Shown one piece after another: positions 16,287 through 25,116 of a stretch of DNA of 64,000 nucleotides. The DNA is taken from assembly GCA_965221655.1 (NCBI GenBank), contig OZ244906.1, forward strand, positions 1,798,001 through 1,862,000, written 5' to 3'. Every line of letters starts with the position of its first letter. Position 1 is the first letter of the stretch. This DNA comes from Bin107 sp965221655 (lineage in GTDB: Bacteria; UBA8248). The translations under genes were made by a program, and so were the position numbers. The notes under the pieces were generated by a model. The model had not been told where the DNA came from. It was given only the letters and a program-made list of their open reading frames with translations, and ran no database searches.

Positions 16287-17159
16287 CTACTCGATTGCGC
16301 CCGTGCGCTCCTTAAGGTCTTCCTCCGTTACGGGGCCGAGATACTCAAAGCCGCTCTCATCAAGCCCCCCCACGCCGATGTACCAGCCAGGGGCGCTCAG
16401 ATCCTCAGTATCGCTGATGTTCGCCAGCCAGTGCTCCGTGGCGGCGGGAATGTAGTGGACGTCGCCCGCGAACAATTCTCCGCGATCGTTGCCCACACCC
16501 GCCAGGCCGTGGCCCTTCAGGATGTAGCATATCTCCTCGCAGTTGTTGTGGCGGTGCTTCATGTGGACGGTGCCGGGGCCGAAGTAGCCCTGCATCCAGC
16601 ACGAACCCGCCCCGTGGCTGCGGTTGAGCGGCTCGTTGAAGTAGTCCTGCGTCCAGCCCTGCTCGCGCGAGACCTTGACGAAGGGAACGGCGTCGTTGTG
16701 CACGAGCGGATACCGCAGGGCGTCGGCGCGCAGCGTGCGCGGGGCGGCGAGGTCGGCCTCGCCCACCGCGCCCAGATAGACGTGGCCGGTGTCCTCGAGG
16801 CGCGCCACGCGGTCGTAGAACCCGATGACGACGAGGGGGTCGTGGCGGCCCAGGTTCACGAGCCAGTGCTCCACGCCCTGGGGAATCAGGTGGAAATGCC
16901 CCGCGTGCACCTCGACGCGATCCTCCCCCGCTCCCGCCAGGCCGTGGCCGCTCACGACGTAGTACTGCATGTCGCAGTTTTCGTAGCGGTGCTTGTGGTG
17001 GCGATCTCCGGGAGCGAACGTCGCGTGGTACATGATGGAGGAGCAGCCCTCCTTGCCGCTGATGACCACCCGAAAGTCGGAGACGGCCCAGCCCTCCTTC
17101 TCGTCCATCTTCTCGGGCGTAAGGTTGGCAATGCGCACGTATGGATGCTCGAAAGCCAT
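16287..17159 (-). CDS. Bicupin protein (N-terminal metal site degenerate)
   Basis: 290-residue paralogue of the neighbouring bicupin. The C-terminal domain keeps the metal triad His202, His204, Glu208 (KHRHNNCEE). In the N-terminal domain the same motif reads KHRYENCDM: the second His is Tyr59 and the Glu is Asp63, so metal binding is probably lost or changed. The paired proteins may form hetero-oligomers or bind different ligands. It sits 87 nt downstream of the Zn alcohol dehydrogenase on the same strand. Function is not recognised beyond the fold. Confidence 0.85.
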   Translation of the reverse strand: MAFEHPYVRIANLTPEKMDEKEGWAVSDFRVVISGKEGCSSIMYHATFAPGDRHHKHRYENCDMQYYVVSGHGLAGAGEDRVEVHAGHFHLIPQGVEHWLVNLGRHDPLVVIGFYDRVARLEDTGHVYLGAVGEADLAAPRTLRADALRYPLVHNDAVPFVKVSREQGWTQDYFNEPLNRSHGAGSCWMQGYFGPGTVHMKHRHNNCEEICYILKGHGLAGVGNDRGELFAGDVHYIPAATEHWLANISDTEDLSAPGWYIGVGGLDESGFEYLGPVTEEDLKERTGAIE

Positions 17160-17246
17160 CGGGTTTTCCTCCCCGGTCTATGCCTGTCTGCCGTATTCTC
17201 GATTTTATAGCTATAGCGGCTCGTCGAGAACCGAGCCGCGCGCGCC

Positions 17247-18275
17247 TCAGTTCGCGATGTCGATGACCGCCCGCAGCGTGCCGCCGTCTCCGCCCCCGTC
17301 GACGAACTCGAAGCCGCGCTGAATCTCCTCCAGCGCGAAGTGGTGCGTCACGAGGGGTTCGAGGTCGATTTGCCCGCTCGCCACCAGGCGAATTGCGCGC
17401 TCGAAATCCTCCGGCAAGCCCGCGCGCGAGCCGATAACCGTCAAATCCTTGAAGTAATAGGCCTGCCCCGGTATGCGGTCGACCTCGGCGGGTCCGATGC
17501 CGAACTGGAGAATGCACCCGCCGGGCCGCACAATCTCGTACGCCTGGCGCATGGTGTCGGCGGCCCCGGCCGTCTCGATCACGACGTCGGCCCCCAGGCC
17601 GTCGGTGAGGCCGCGCACGGCCTCCACCGGATCCACCTCGCCCGCGGGGACGATTTCGTGCGCTCCGAGGCTTTGGGCGACCTCGAGCTTCCACTTGCTT
17701 CGCGTGACGGCGATGACGCACTCCGCCCCCGACACCCGCGCCAGCTGGGTGTGGAGCAGGCCGCTGCTCCCCTGCCCCAGAACGGCCACCCGCCCGCCGG
17801 GGATGTAGGGGGCCTTGCGCTGGCTGTAGACAACCGTGTAGAGGCCGACGAAGTTCGTCGCCGCGCCGAAGCTCACCGCCTCGGGGAAGGCGAACGCCTC
17901 GGTCTCGCGCACGGAAACGTATTCGGCAAAAGTGCCCGGCGTCTCGCGCCCCCGCAGCCCGCCGTGCAGGCACAGGTTCGTGAGTCCGCGTACGCAGTAA
18001 AAGCACGTCCCGCAACTCGAAAGCGGGTTGAGCACCACGCGCTCACCCACTTTGAGGCGGGTTACGCTGCCGCCCGCGCGCTCCACCACGCCCGTGCACT
18101 CGTGGCCGGGAATGAGGGGGATGCGCGCGGGTATCTTGCCCGCCCAGATAGAAACGTCGGTTCCGCATATGGCCGAGGTAGCCACGCGCACAAGCACGTG
18201 GTCCTCAGGCAAATCGGGGTCGGGGCAATCCCCCACGCGCATGGTGTGGGGCTTTTCCAGCAAGGCCGCTTTCAT
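17247..18275 (-). CDS. Zinc-dependent alcohol dehydrogenase (MDR family)
   Basis: 342-residue medium-chain dehydrogenase. Seen: catalytic zinc ligands Cys37 (AICGTD) and His58/Glu59 (GHE), the structural zinc cysteines C88, C91, C94 and C102, and a Rossmann segment VAVLGQGSSGLLHTQLA. It oxidises or reduces a polyol, alcohol or threonine-like substrate with NAD(P); the exact one is unknown. ATG 18275 is preferred over an upstream in-frame extension without similarity. It belongs to the 15.3-24.1 kb catabolic cluster. Confidence 0.92.
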   Translation of the reverse strand: MKAALLEKPHTMRVGDCPDPDLPEDHVLVRVATSAICGTDVSIWAGKIPARIPLIPGHECTGVVERAGGSVTRLKVGERVVLNPLSSCGTCFYCVRGLTNLCLHGGLRGRETPGTFAEYVSVRETEAFAFPEAVSFGAATNFVGLYTVVYSQRKAPYIPGGRVAVLGQGSSGLLHTQLARVSGAECVIAVTRSKWKLEVAQSLGAHEIVPAGEVDPVEAVRGLTDGLGADVVIETAGAADTMRQAYEIVRPGGCILQFGIGPAEVDRIPGQAYYFKDLTVIGSRAGLPEDFERAIRLVASGQIDLEPLVTHHFALEEIQRGFEFVDGGGDGGTLRAVIDIAN

Positions 18276-18413
18276 GGAATTCTCCGTTGGTAGTTCGTTT
18301 GCGTTTTCTGAGAAACGGGAGCCCGTTTTTTCCGAGGATACGGCATCGGCGCGCCGAGGCAAAGCGCGCCCCGACGCGCGGCGACGCTACGCACAGCCCC
18401 GTGAAGCCCCCGC

Positions 18414-19577
18414 TCAGCGCGCCTCGAAGAAGCGGCGTCTGGCGTGGCCCGCCCCGAACGCTCCGGCCAGGGCGTCGCGCAGCCAGTCGGCCACCATGAG
18501 ATAGAAATCGGGCAGGCGCCCGCCCATGGTGTGGGTTTCGTTCTCATACACCCAAAGCTCGCGGGGGCCGCCCAGCAGGTCGAAGAGACGCTCGGCGTCC
18601 TCTAAGGGGCACAGCTCGTCGAACTCGCCCATCGCCAGAAGGGTGGGGCATTGGATGTCGCCCGCGACGTCTTCGAGCGTCATCCGCTCGGCCATGGCGT
18701 CAAAGGCCTCCTCCTCGCGGATGTTCGACATGTACATGTAGTTCGCCCGGTAGGCGGGCTTTGCGTGCTTGAAGATGGAGTCTTTTTGCAGGTAGACGCC
18801 CATCGCGCCCACGCAGGCCTGCAGACGCGGGTCGTGGGCCGCCACGCGCGGCCCCCAGTAGCTGCCCATGCTCCAGCCGTAGAGGCCGATGCGGTTCGCG
18901 TCCACCTCGGGGCGCGACGCGAGATAGTCGATGGCAGCGGAGCCCGCGCGCTCGAAATTATCGAGCGTCACCCAGGTCTCGCGCGTGTTGCTCTCCCCCT
19001 GGCCGGGGCCGTCGATGCTCAGCGTGGCGAGGCCGCGCCGCCGAAAATGGTTGTGGTAGGGGTTGGGCATGAACTCCTTGATGGTATCCATGCCGGGCAC
19101 GACGATGACGCAGGGCGCGTTCGGCACTCCGGGCACGCTCTGCAAGATGCCGGGAATGCTCTTGCCGCCCTCAAAGGGAATCTCCACCCGCTCGACGGGG
19201 GCTTCCTCAAAGAGTTCGATGAATTTTTCGTAGCACGCGACGAGGCGCGCGTAGAGCTCGCGCTTTTTCTGCGTGTTCTCGTGGATGACCCCGCAGGCGG
19301 GGCCGTAGTAGAGCGCGGCGCGGTGGTAGAACTCCGCTGCCGATTCCCTGTGGCCGGCAGCCTCGGCCTCGCGCGCTAAGGCTTCCTCCTGGGCGGCGGT
19401 GCGCGCCCACTCCTTGGGGACTGCGGCGGGGGTCTTGATGCGCTCGGTCGTCCGGCGCACGTCGGCGGGCCGAAAGCCCCACTCGACGTACATCACCGAG
19501 CGGAAGGCGTAGACGTCGTGCACCTTGTAGAATTCTTCCGTAATCCACTGCTGGCCGCGTCGGCTGCTCTCCTCCAT
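18414..19577 (-). CDS. Alpha/beta hydrolase, FrsA / dihydropseudooxynicotine-hydrolase-like
   Basis: 387-residue hydrolase with an N-terminal helical cap (about 1-130) and a C-terminal alpha/beta core. Seen: oxyanion region VIVVPGMD, DGPGQGES, nucleophile Ser236 in GWSMGS, Asp320 in GEFDELCP, His349 in ETHTMGG. This layout, including the DGPGQG motif, is that of C-C or ester hydrolases related to 2,6-dihydropseudooxynicotine hydrolase. ATG 19577 starts 8 nt downstream of the racemase-fold gene's stop, so the two are tightly linked. A role in cleaving a ring-opened or diketo intermediate is inferred. Confidence 0.85.
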   Translation of the reverse strand: MEESSRRGQQWITEEFYKVHDVYAFRSVMYVEWGFRPADVRRTTERIKTPAAVPKEWARTAAQEEALAREAEAAGHRESAAEFYHRAALYYGPACGVIHENTQKKRELYARLVACYEKFIELFEEAPVERVEIPFEGGKSIPGILQSVPGVPNAPCVIVVPGMDTIKEFMPNPYHNHFRRRGLATLSIDGPGQGESNTRETWVTLDNFERAGSAAIDYLASRPEVDANRIGLYGWSMGSYWGPRVAAHDPRLQACVGAMGVYLQKDSIFKHAKPAYRANYMYMSNIREEEAFDAMAERMTLEDVAGDIQCPTLLAMGEFDELCPLEDAERLFDLLGGPRELWVYENETHTMGGRLPDFYLMVADWLRDALAGAFGAGHARRRFFEAR

Positions 19578-19584
19578 CGCAGGC

Positions 19585-20307
19585 TCAGGCACGCGGAGCG
19601 CGTGCGAGACGCTCGCGCATGAGGGCTCCGCCCGCTGCGGCTTCGCCCTCATAGCCCGCCACGCGAAGCGTGTGCCACAGAGCCGTGGTATTGCTCGTCA
19701 GCACGGGCTTGCCCAGGGCGGCTTCGAGCCGCTCGACGGATTCGAGTGCGCGAAAATTCGTGCAACTGATAAAGATGCCCTGCGCCTCGGGGCAGTCCAC
19801 CGCGCGCGCGAGGGTTTCTGATTCGGCGGGCGGCAAAAAGGCGGGGCACTCGACGTCGAGACCCCGCTCGGCCACCACCTCGATTCCCTTGCCCGCGAGA
19901 AAAGTGGTGAGCCTCTCGTTGAGCCACCGCGGATAGGGCGAGGCGAGCGCAACCTTGGCGACGCCCATCTCGCGCATGGCCTCCACCAGGGCGGTGGAGG
20001 TCGTCGTCGCGGGAATGCCCGTGCGCCGCTCGATGACCTCGATGATGTCCGCGTCCATCCCCGGACGCACGAAACTGCCGCCCGTGCAGCCGAAGCAGAT
20101 GGCGTCGAGGCGCGCGTGGCCGAGCAAGTCCGCCAGCTCGGGCACCACCTCTATCATGTGGAGCAGGGTTTCCTCGGCGTCGTCGGTGTGGCTGATGCGG
20201 GTGAAGTGCGTCGAGACGCCCGGGGGCGCCATGCGCTGGCACTCGTATTCCATCACCGTGTTCCAGGAGGGGACGATGAAGCCGACTTTCTTCAGCCAAT
20301 CCGTCAT
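19585..20307 (-). CDS. Asp/Glu racemase superfamily, maleate isomerase / arylmalonate decarboxylase-like
   Basis: 240-residue protein of the Asp/Glu/hydantoin racemase superfamily. Seen: first active-site Cys in CFGCTGGS (71-78), second Cys182 in FISCTNFR, VPSWNTVMEYE at the N-terminus, and TSTALVEAMREMG. This pattern matches the maleate cis-trans isomerase and arylmalonate decarboxylase branch rather than amino-acid racemases. ATG 20307 is the first conserved codon. It lies in the GntR-headed cluster between the RDGEQ synthase/lyase and an alpha/beta hydrolase, consistent with a dicarboxylic-acid step. Confidence 0.87.
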   Translation of the reverse strand: MTDWLKKVGFIVPSWNTVMEYECQRMAPPGVSTHFTRISHTDDAEETLLHMIEVVPELADLLGHARLDAICFGCTGGSFVRPGMDADIIEVIERRTGIPATTTSTALVEAMREMGVAKVALASPYPRWLNERLTTFLAGKGIEVVAERGLDVECPAFLPPAESETLARAVDCPEAQGIFISCTNFRALESVERLEAALGKPVLTSNTTALWHTLRVAGYEGEAAAGGALMRERLARAPRA

Positions 20308-20434
20308 GGGAGGTCCTCCGCAGAAAGTAGTCCAAACGGTATGCGAGGGAAAATGATAGGCCAGGCGCGAGCGCGCGTCCACCACCCGAAAAGCCGCGCG
20401 GGCGGGCATGGCCGAAAGGGCCGCGCAACAGAAA

Positions 20435-20456
20435 GGGCGGCTCGCCAGAGCCGCCC
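20435..20456 (-). terminator. Terminator hairpin downstream of the RDGEQ synthase/lyase gene
   Basis: Perfect 9-bp stem GGGCGGCTC/GAGCCGCCC with a 4-nt loop. On the minus strand it is followed by TTTCTGTT. It lies 90 nt beyond the stop at 20546 and would separate the 20.5-24.1 kb part of the cluster from the genes downstream. Confidence 0.6.
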
Positions 20457-20545
20457 CCTCTCAAGGTCTCTTCACCAAATCTTGCCGCCAGTGCGGGAGA
20501 ACCCCGCACGCAGCGGGTTTTACCGCCACACACTCGAGGGCGGTG

Positions 20546-21766
20546 CTACTTCGCTCCGGCCAGCTCTTTGAACTCATCCATCGTGAGCAGGCGGTGCAGG
20601 CCGAGGGATTTCTCCTTCACGTCCATGAGCAGGGCCATCTTCTCCTCCTCGGAGGCGTTGATGCCCAGCTGCTCGAGGAAGAGATTGATGGAATCGATGC
20701 CGCTGCCCTTGCCGATGACGGGTTCGGGCTCTTTCTGGCCGACCAGACCCGCGCGGAAGGGTACGAGCTCCGTCGGGAACTCCTTCTCGCAGTTCTTGAG
20801 CCAGCTGACGATGATGCCGCTCTCGATGTCGTAGAGGTTCTCGCCCACGACGCAGCGGTTCGGCGCCAGCTGGATGCGCGCGCACTCCTGCACGAGCCGC
20901 GAAACCTCGGTGAATTTCTCGGTCTTGAGACCCATGTCCACGCCGTACATGGTGAGCATGGCGAGGGCGAGTTCCTCATAAGCCGCGTTGCCCGCGCGCT
21001 CGCCCAGCCCGCTCACGGAGGTCTGCGCCACCTGGCAGCCCTCGGCCATCGCCATGAGCGTGTTGGCCACGCCCATGCCGTAGTCGTCGTGGAAGTGGGG
21101 CTCGAACGGCTCGTCGGGGAAGACCTCGCGCATCTTCTTGATGACGTAGGGCACGGTGTGGGGGCTGAGCACGCCGAAGGTGTCCACGATGGCCAGTGCG
21201 TCCATGTGGCCCTCGGTCGCCACCTTCTTGAGAAGGCCCAGCACCCAGTCGAGCGGGGCGCGCGAGAAGTCGATGGGGAAGAACACGGTGTAGAGGCCGC
21301 ACTCTTTCGCCACCTGGGTGGCCTTGACCGAGGTGTCGATGGCCTTGTCGAGCTCCCACTTGTAGGCGCGCTCGATCATGTGGGTAGAGCTGGGCACCTC
21401 CATGACGACGCCCTTCACCCCCGTGTCGGCGGAGCGCTTGACGTCGTCGGCCATGCAGCGTGCGAAGCTGAACACCTCGGTGTCGGTGCCCTCGAGGCGC
21501 TTGACGATCTCGCGGATCGCCGCCTCATCCGAGGGAGAGACCACCGGCATTCCCGCCTCGATGCGGTGCACGCCGGCCTCGGCGAGAGCTTCGGCGATGC
21601 GAATCTTCTCGTCCTTGTTGAACATCACGCCCGCCTGCTGCTCTCCGTCGCGCAGCGTTACGTCGTGAATCTTGGGATTCGGGTCGAACTTCATGCCTGC
21701 GGTCACCTCGCCCTCGAAGTTCCACGGGCTGGTGAACCACATGTCGGTGTTCCATGGTTCGCTCAT
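20546..21766 (-). CDS. Isopropylmalate/homocitrate synthase-like (HMGL domain) enzyme
   Basis: 406-residue TIM-barrel enzyme of the DRE-metallolyase superfamily. Seen: DVTLRDGEQQAG with metal/base residues Arg39-Asp40, PFEPHFHDDYGMG with the HxH metal ligands near residue 236, and SGLGERAGN. It lacks the LeuA C-terminal regulatory domain, so Claisen condensation (citramalate, homocitrate type) or aldol cleavage are both possible. The acyl acceptor is unknown. ATG 21766 lies about 100 nt downstream of the M24 gene stop. It is part of the GntR-associated catabolic cluster. Confidence 0.85.
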   Translation of the reverse strand: MSEPWNTDMWFTSPWNFEGEVTAGMKFDPNPKIHDVTLRDGEQQAGVMFNKDEKIRIAEALAEAGVHRIEAGMPVVSPSDEAAIREIVKRLEGTDTEVFSFARCMADDVKRSADTGVKGVVMEVPSSTHMIERAYKWELDKAIDTSVKATQVAKECGLYTVFFPIDFSRAPLDWVLGLLKKVATEGHMDALAIVDTFGVLSPHTVPYVIKKMREVFPDEPFEPHFHDDYGMGVANTLMAMAEGCQVAQTSVSGLGERAGNAAYEELALAMLTMYGVDMGLKTEKFTEVSRLVQECARIQLAPNRCVVGENLYDIESGIIVSWLKNCEKEFPTELVPFRAGLVGQKEPEPVIGKGSGIDSINLFLEQLGINASEEEKMALLMDVKEKSLGLHRLLTMDEFKELAGAK

Positions 21767-21864
21767 CTCTTGACTCTCCTGTTCGCCGCACGGCAGGCGA
21801 CGTGAACGTGGAAGAAGCGCCCGTCCGCGCCCGGGCCGCCCCGGACGCGGACGAGGCGACGCCG

Positions 21865-23214
21865 CTACGCGGGAAGCTCGAAGCGGGGCTCGCCGCGCGA
21901 CTTCGCCGAGAAGTCGAAGTAGGGCGAATCCTCGATGCACTCGTCGTAGTGCGAGGAGCCCGTGAAGACGATGGGGCCGTCGGGGCCGACGAGCACGTTC
22001 TCCTCGAGGCGCACCGTCTGCGGAAGCCCGGGATGGCCCGCGAACGTCTCGATGGCGAAGTACATGTTCTCCTTGATCTCCACCGGATAGTCGAGGCTGT
22101 AGGCGCGGCTTATCCACATGCCCTCATAGAGGTCGAGGCCGATGGAGTGGGCAAACTGCTGGAGGGTGACCGTGCCGTACTTGTCGTCGGCGTAGACGGG
22201 GAACTGCGAGGCGACGTCCTTGCTCGTCTTGCCCGGCACGAGCTGGGACATGCCTGCGTACATCGTGTCGTACACTTCGCGGTAGAGCTCTTTCTCTTTC
22301 TTCGTCCAGCCGCCCCCGCACTTGAAGCAGCGCACGTAGTCGACGAAATAGCCGCCCGGGCCGATGGCGTTGATGTCGACGACGACGAGGTCGCCGTCGC
22401 GGATCATCTTGTCGGTGTGCCAGCGGCGGTAGGGGCTGGTGTTTCCGCCCGAGGCGACGATGATGTCGTAGACGAAGTCGAAACCCTCTTCATAGAGCAG
22501 GTTGTTGACCCACGCCGTCAGGTCGCACTCGCGGATGCCGGGCTTGAGCCACTCGTTCCTGATCTTCCACATGCAGGTGTCGCCGATGGTCGAGCTGATT
22601 TTGAGGCACTCGATCTCCTCGGGCGTCTTGATGACGCGCGCCTCGCTCATCGCCGGCCATGCGTTCACCAGGTTCACGCCCTTCTCGGTGAAGGCGCTGT
22701 AGGCCTGCATGTCCATGATGTCGATGCCGATTCTGCCGTTGAGCGGAATGTTGTTCTCCTTGAGAACGTCGATGACGGAATCCGCCATGCGGTTCACCAT
22801 CATCTGCTCGGCGGTTTCGGACCACTTCCAGGTGATGGCGGGGCGGATGTTGCCCTTGAGCCAGGGCGCGTCGATGCGCGCGCACTCATAGTCGGAGCCC
22901 GCCGTCTCGAAGAGCACCGGCGTCTCCGCCCCGCGGCACAGAACGGCGTAGCGGATGAAGATGTTGTTCTTCCAGTTGCCCTGGAAGACCGAGGCGGTGT
23001 AGCGGATGTTCTCGCCCTTGTACATGATGATGGCGTCCATGTCGTGCTTTTCCATCATCGCCTTCGCACGGGCGAGCCTGTCCTCGCGCATCTTGTCGAA
23101 GTCCACGCGGCGCTGCCAGTCGCTGCCCGTCTGGCTGTAGACGCGCCGGGGGGACTGGTAGTGCTCTTTTTGCAAAAAGTCCATCGGCATGCCTTGCTTG
23201 CTGGTTTCCACCAT
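21865..23214 (-). CDS. M24 family metallohydrolase (creatinase/prolidase fold)
   Basis: 449-residue pita-bread-fold protein. Seen: an N-terminal creatinase-like domain, then the five metal ligands in order: Asp in VVVDINAIG, Asp in YFVDYVRCF, His in AHSIGLDLYEG, Glu in AIETFAG and Glu in VRLEENVLVG. Members include X-Pro peptidases, creatinase and the DMSP lyase DddP. The first ligand motif DINAIG differs from the usual DxG. Substrate is unknown; DddP activity cannot be claimed. It is the first enzyme gene after the GntR regulator, 102 nt downstream of it. Confidence 0.87.
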   Translation of the reverse strand: MVETSKQGMPMDFLQKEHYQSPRRVYSQTGSDWQRRVDFDKMREDRLARAKAMMEKHDMDAIIMYKGENIRYTASVFQGNWKNNIFIRYAVLCRGAETPVLFETAGSDYECARIDAPWLKGNIRPAITWKWSETAEQMMVNRMADSVIDVLKENNIPLNGRIGIDIMDMQAYSAFTEKGVNLVNAWPAMSEARVIKTPEEIECLKISSTIGDTCMWKIRNEWLKPGIRECDLTAWVNNLLYEEGFDFVYDIIVASGGNTSPYRRWHTDKMIRDGDLVVVDINAIGPGGYFVDYVRCFKCGGGWTKKEKELYREVYDTMYAGMSQLVPGKTSKDVASQFPVYADDKYGTVTLQQFAHSIGLDLYEGMWISRAYSLDYPVEIKENMYFAIETFAGHPGLPQTVRLEENVLVGPDGPIVFTGSSHYDECIEDSPYFDFSAKSRGEPRFELPA

Positions 23215-23299
23215 GAAGGTTCCTCCTATGTGGAAATGGGGTGTAGTTCGTCGTTTCCGCCTTTGGAATCGCTCGCCTCCCAGCCGGCGAGGTTTCCCG

Positions 23300-23330
23300 A
23301 AAAAAAACCGCCCCGCTCAGGCGCGGGCGG
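23300..23330 (-). terminator. Intrinsic terminator overlapping the gntR stop codon
   Basis: On the minus strand the arm CCGCCCGC (23330-23323) pairs with GCGGGGCGG (23316-23308, one bulged base), and the gntR stop lies in the loop. Eight consecutive T follow (23307-23300). This is the best rho-independent terminator in the window. It would make gntR transcription largely separate from the catabolic genes below it. Confidence 0.75.
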
Positions 23331-24051
23331 ACGCTCCGTTTCGCGAGACGGCCAGCGCCTGCCTGAGCCGCGCACCCTCCGCCTCCATGTGCTCGCGCAT
23401 GGCGTGGGCCGCGCGTTCGGGCTCGCCCTCCTCCACCGCGCGAAAAAGCCCTTCGTGCTGGCGTAGCGCCTCGCCCGTCTGGCCCGGAATGCCGATGATG
23501 CGGCGCTGGCTCTGCTCGATGAGACCCGCAATCGCCTCCCACACCGTCCGCAGGACGGCGTTTTCCGCCGCCTCGCACAACGCGCGGTGCCAGGCGACGC
23601 CCGCGCGCACGAAGGCTTCGGGTTCGGTGATGCGCCTGCGCATCTCCTCGGTGCAGCTTGCGAGCGTATCGAGCCGGGCTTGCGTTCTGCGCCCGGCCGC
23701 AAGGCGCGCCATCTGCTCCTCGAGCCCCTGGCGCACCTCCCAGAGCTCGAGCAGGGTGTCCTCCTGCACGTCGAGCAAAAACGCCAGACTCTCGCGCACG
23801 CTGGCAAGGTAGGGGTCGATGGTGAGATTGCGCAAAAAGGCTCCCCGCCCGCTCCGCACCTCGATGAGACCCCTGGTATCCAGGGCGCGCAGCGCCTCGC
23901 GCACCGAGGGGCGCCCGATGCCGAGCGTCGCCGCGAGTTCGCGCTCTGAGGGCAACCTCTCGCCCGGCGCCAGCTTGCGCGTGCGCACGAGTTGCTCTAT
24001 CTGCCGCACCACGTCTTCGTAGAGCTTCGTCTTCTTGACCGGCCTGAGCAC
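23317..24051 (-). CDS. GntR family transcriptional regulator, FadR subfamily
   Basis: 244-residue regulator. Seen: winged helix-turn-helix at about 8-72 with PGERLPSERELA and RPSVREALRALDTRGLIEVRSGRGAF, then an all-helical FCD ligand domain with the expected His/Asp metal positions (AWHRALCEAAEN, QHEGLFRAV). It normally represses a neighbouring acid-catabolism operon until a carboxylate ligand binds. GTG 24051 is chosen because GGAGG lies at ideal distance; an ATG at 24108 is possible. It lies directly upstream of the M24 gene, its probable target. Confidence 0.9.
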   Translation of the reverse strand: MLRPVKKTKLYEDVVRQIEQLVRTRKLAPGERLPSERELAATLGIGRPSVREALRALDTRGLIEVRSGRGAFLRNLTIDPYLASVRESLAFLLDVQEDTLLELWEVRQGLEEQMARLAAGRRTQARLDTLASCTEEMRRRITEPEAFVRAGVAWHRALCEAAENAVLRTVWEAIAGLIEQSQRRIIGIPGQTGEALRQHEGLFRAVEEGEPERAAHAMREHMEAEGARLRQALAVSRNGASARA

Positions 24052-24279
24052 GAAACCGCCTCCGGGCGCACGGGCTCCCCGCGGGTTCGCACAATCCGGC
24101 GGGGGCATCTTCGTTTTGGTGGACCGAGAACCGCATGGTCAGATGGTATTACCAATACTAGACGCAAGGAGCGGCCGTGTCAATCGCCCCCAACTCCCGC
24201 GCGTTGCCGCCCGCCTCCTCTGAAGCGTATAATCATTCCCCCGAAAGCACTCCTCCCCGCCCCCCGAAGGACCAAGCCA

Positions 24280-25116
24280 TTGGAGCACGCCCTCTCGGCC
24301 CACCTCTTCGCCCAGGAGCCCTTGTGCTTCGAGCACCTGCGGGATACTGCGGAGGCGGGTTTCACCCAGGTCGAACTCTGGGCGATGACGCCGCATTTCG
24401 ACGCAAGCGACGCATCTCGCATAAAAGCCCTCCGGGGCTGGATGGCCGATCTCGGCCTTTGCGCACCTACTTTTCACGCACCTTTCTACGCCGATTTGGC
24501 CGAGGCCAAACGGGGCCGCTGGCTTTCGCTCTCCGCACCCGATCCGCACGCGCGGGGCGACGCCGTCGAGCGGACGCTGCGCGCCATGCGCGCACTCCGC
24601 CCGCTGGGGGTGCGCGTGGCCGTCGTGCATCCCGGTGCGCCCGCAAAAGCGGGTGTGCACGACGCCTACGACGCCTTGGAGCACAGCCTCGCGCGGCTTC
24701 TGCCTGCCGCCGCGGAGTTGGGGCTCGACCTCGCTCTCGAGAACATACCCGCGAGCCTGGGCCGCGCGGAGCCGCTCGCGGGCTTCGTGGAGCGCCTCGC
24801 CCACCCACGCCTCAAAATATGCATCGACACGGGGCACGCCCTCATCACCGAAGGCGAGAACACCCGCTCCGCCCTCGAGCGCCTCGCCCCCCTTTGCGTC
24901 GCCACCCACTTGCACGACAACGACGGGCAGCGCGACGCGCACCTGATTCCGGGCGAGGGCGTTTTCCCGTGGCCCGCGTTCCTCGAAACGCTCGCGAAAC
25001 ACAGCTACCGGGGAAGCCTCGCCTTTGAGCCCAGAAGAAAAAACGAGCCCTACGCCCGGACGCTGGCCGATTTGGCGCGCGCCGCCGAATCGCTCGGCAC
25101 GCGGGACGCCGCGTGA
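24280..25116 (+). CDS. Sugar phosphate isomerase/epimerase (xylose isomerase-like TIM barrel)
   Basis: 278-residue PF01261-type TIM barrel. Seen: EAGFTQVELWAMTPHFD near the N-terminus, VAVVHPGAP, LDLALENIPAS, KICIDTGHAL, and THLHDNDGQRDAHLIPGEG, which supply the usual Glu, His and Asp metal ligands. It should isomerise or epimerise a sugar or sugar acid. TTG 24280 has GAAGGA upstream; any earlier start would run into the divergent gntR. It is the first gene of a plus-strand run and overlaps the kinase gene by 4 nt (GTGA). Confidence 0.85.
   Translation: MEHALSAHLFAQEPLCFEHLRDTAEAGFTQVELWAMTPHFDASDASRIKALRGWMADLGLCAPTFHAPFYADLAEAKRGRWLSLSAPDPHARGDAVERTLRAMRALRPLGVRVAVVHPGAPAKAGVHDAYDALEHSLARLLPAAAELGLDLALENIPASLGRAEPLAGFVERLAHPRLKICIDTGHALITEGENTRSALERLAPLCVATHLHDNDGQRDAHLIPGEGVFPWPAFLETLAKHSYRGSLAFEPRRKNEPYARTLADLARAAESLGTRDAA

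Noticed and set aside
21865..23214. DMSP lyase DddP assignment for the first M24 protein
   Set aside because: DddP shares the M24 fold and five metal ligands, but the first ligand motif here is DINAIG rather than DTDLIG and the substrate residues cannot be compared without a structure. The nearby bicupins are also not evidence, since DMSP-lyase cupins form only a small part of that fold.
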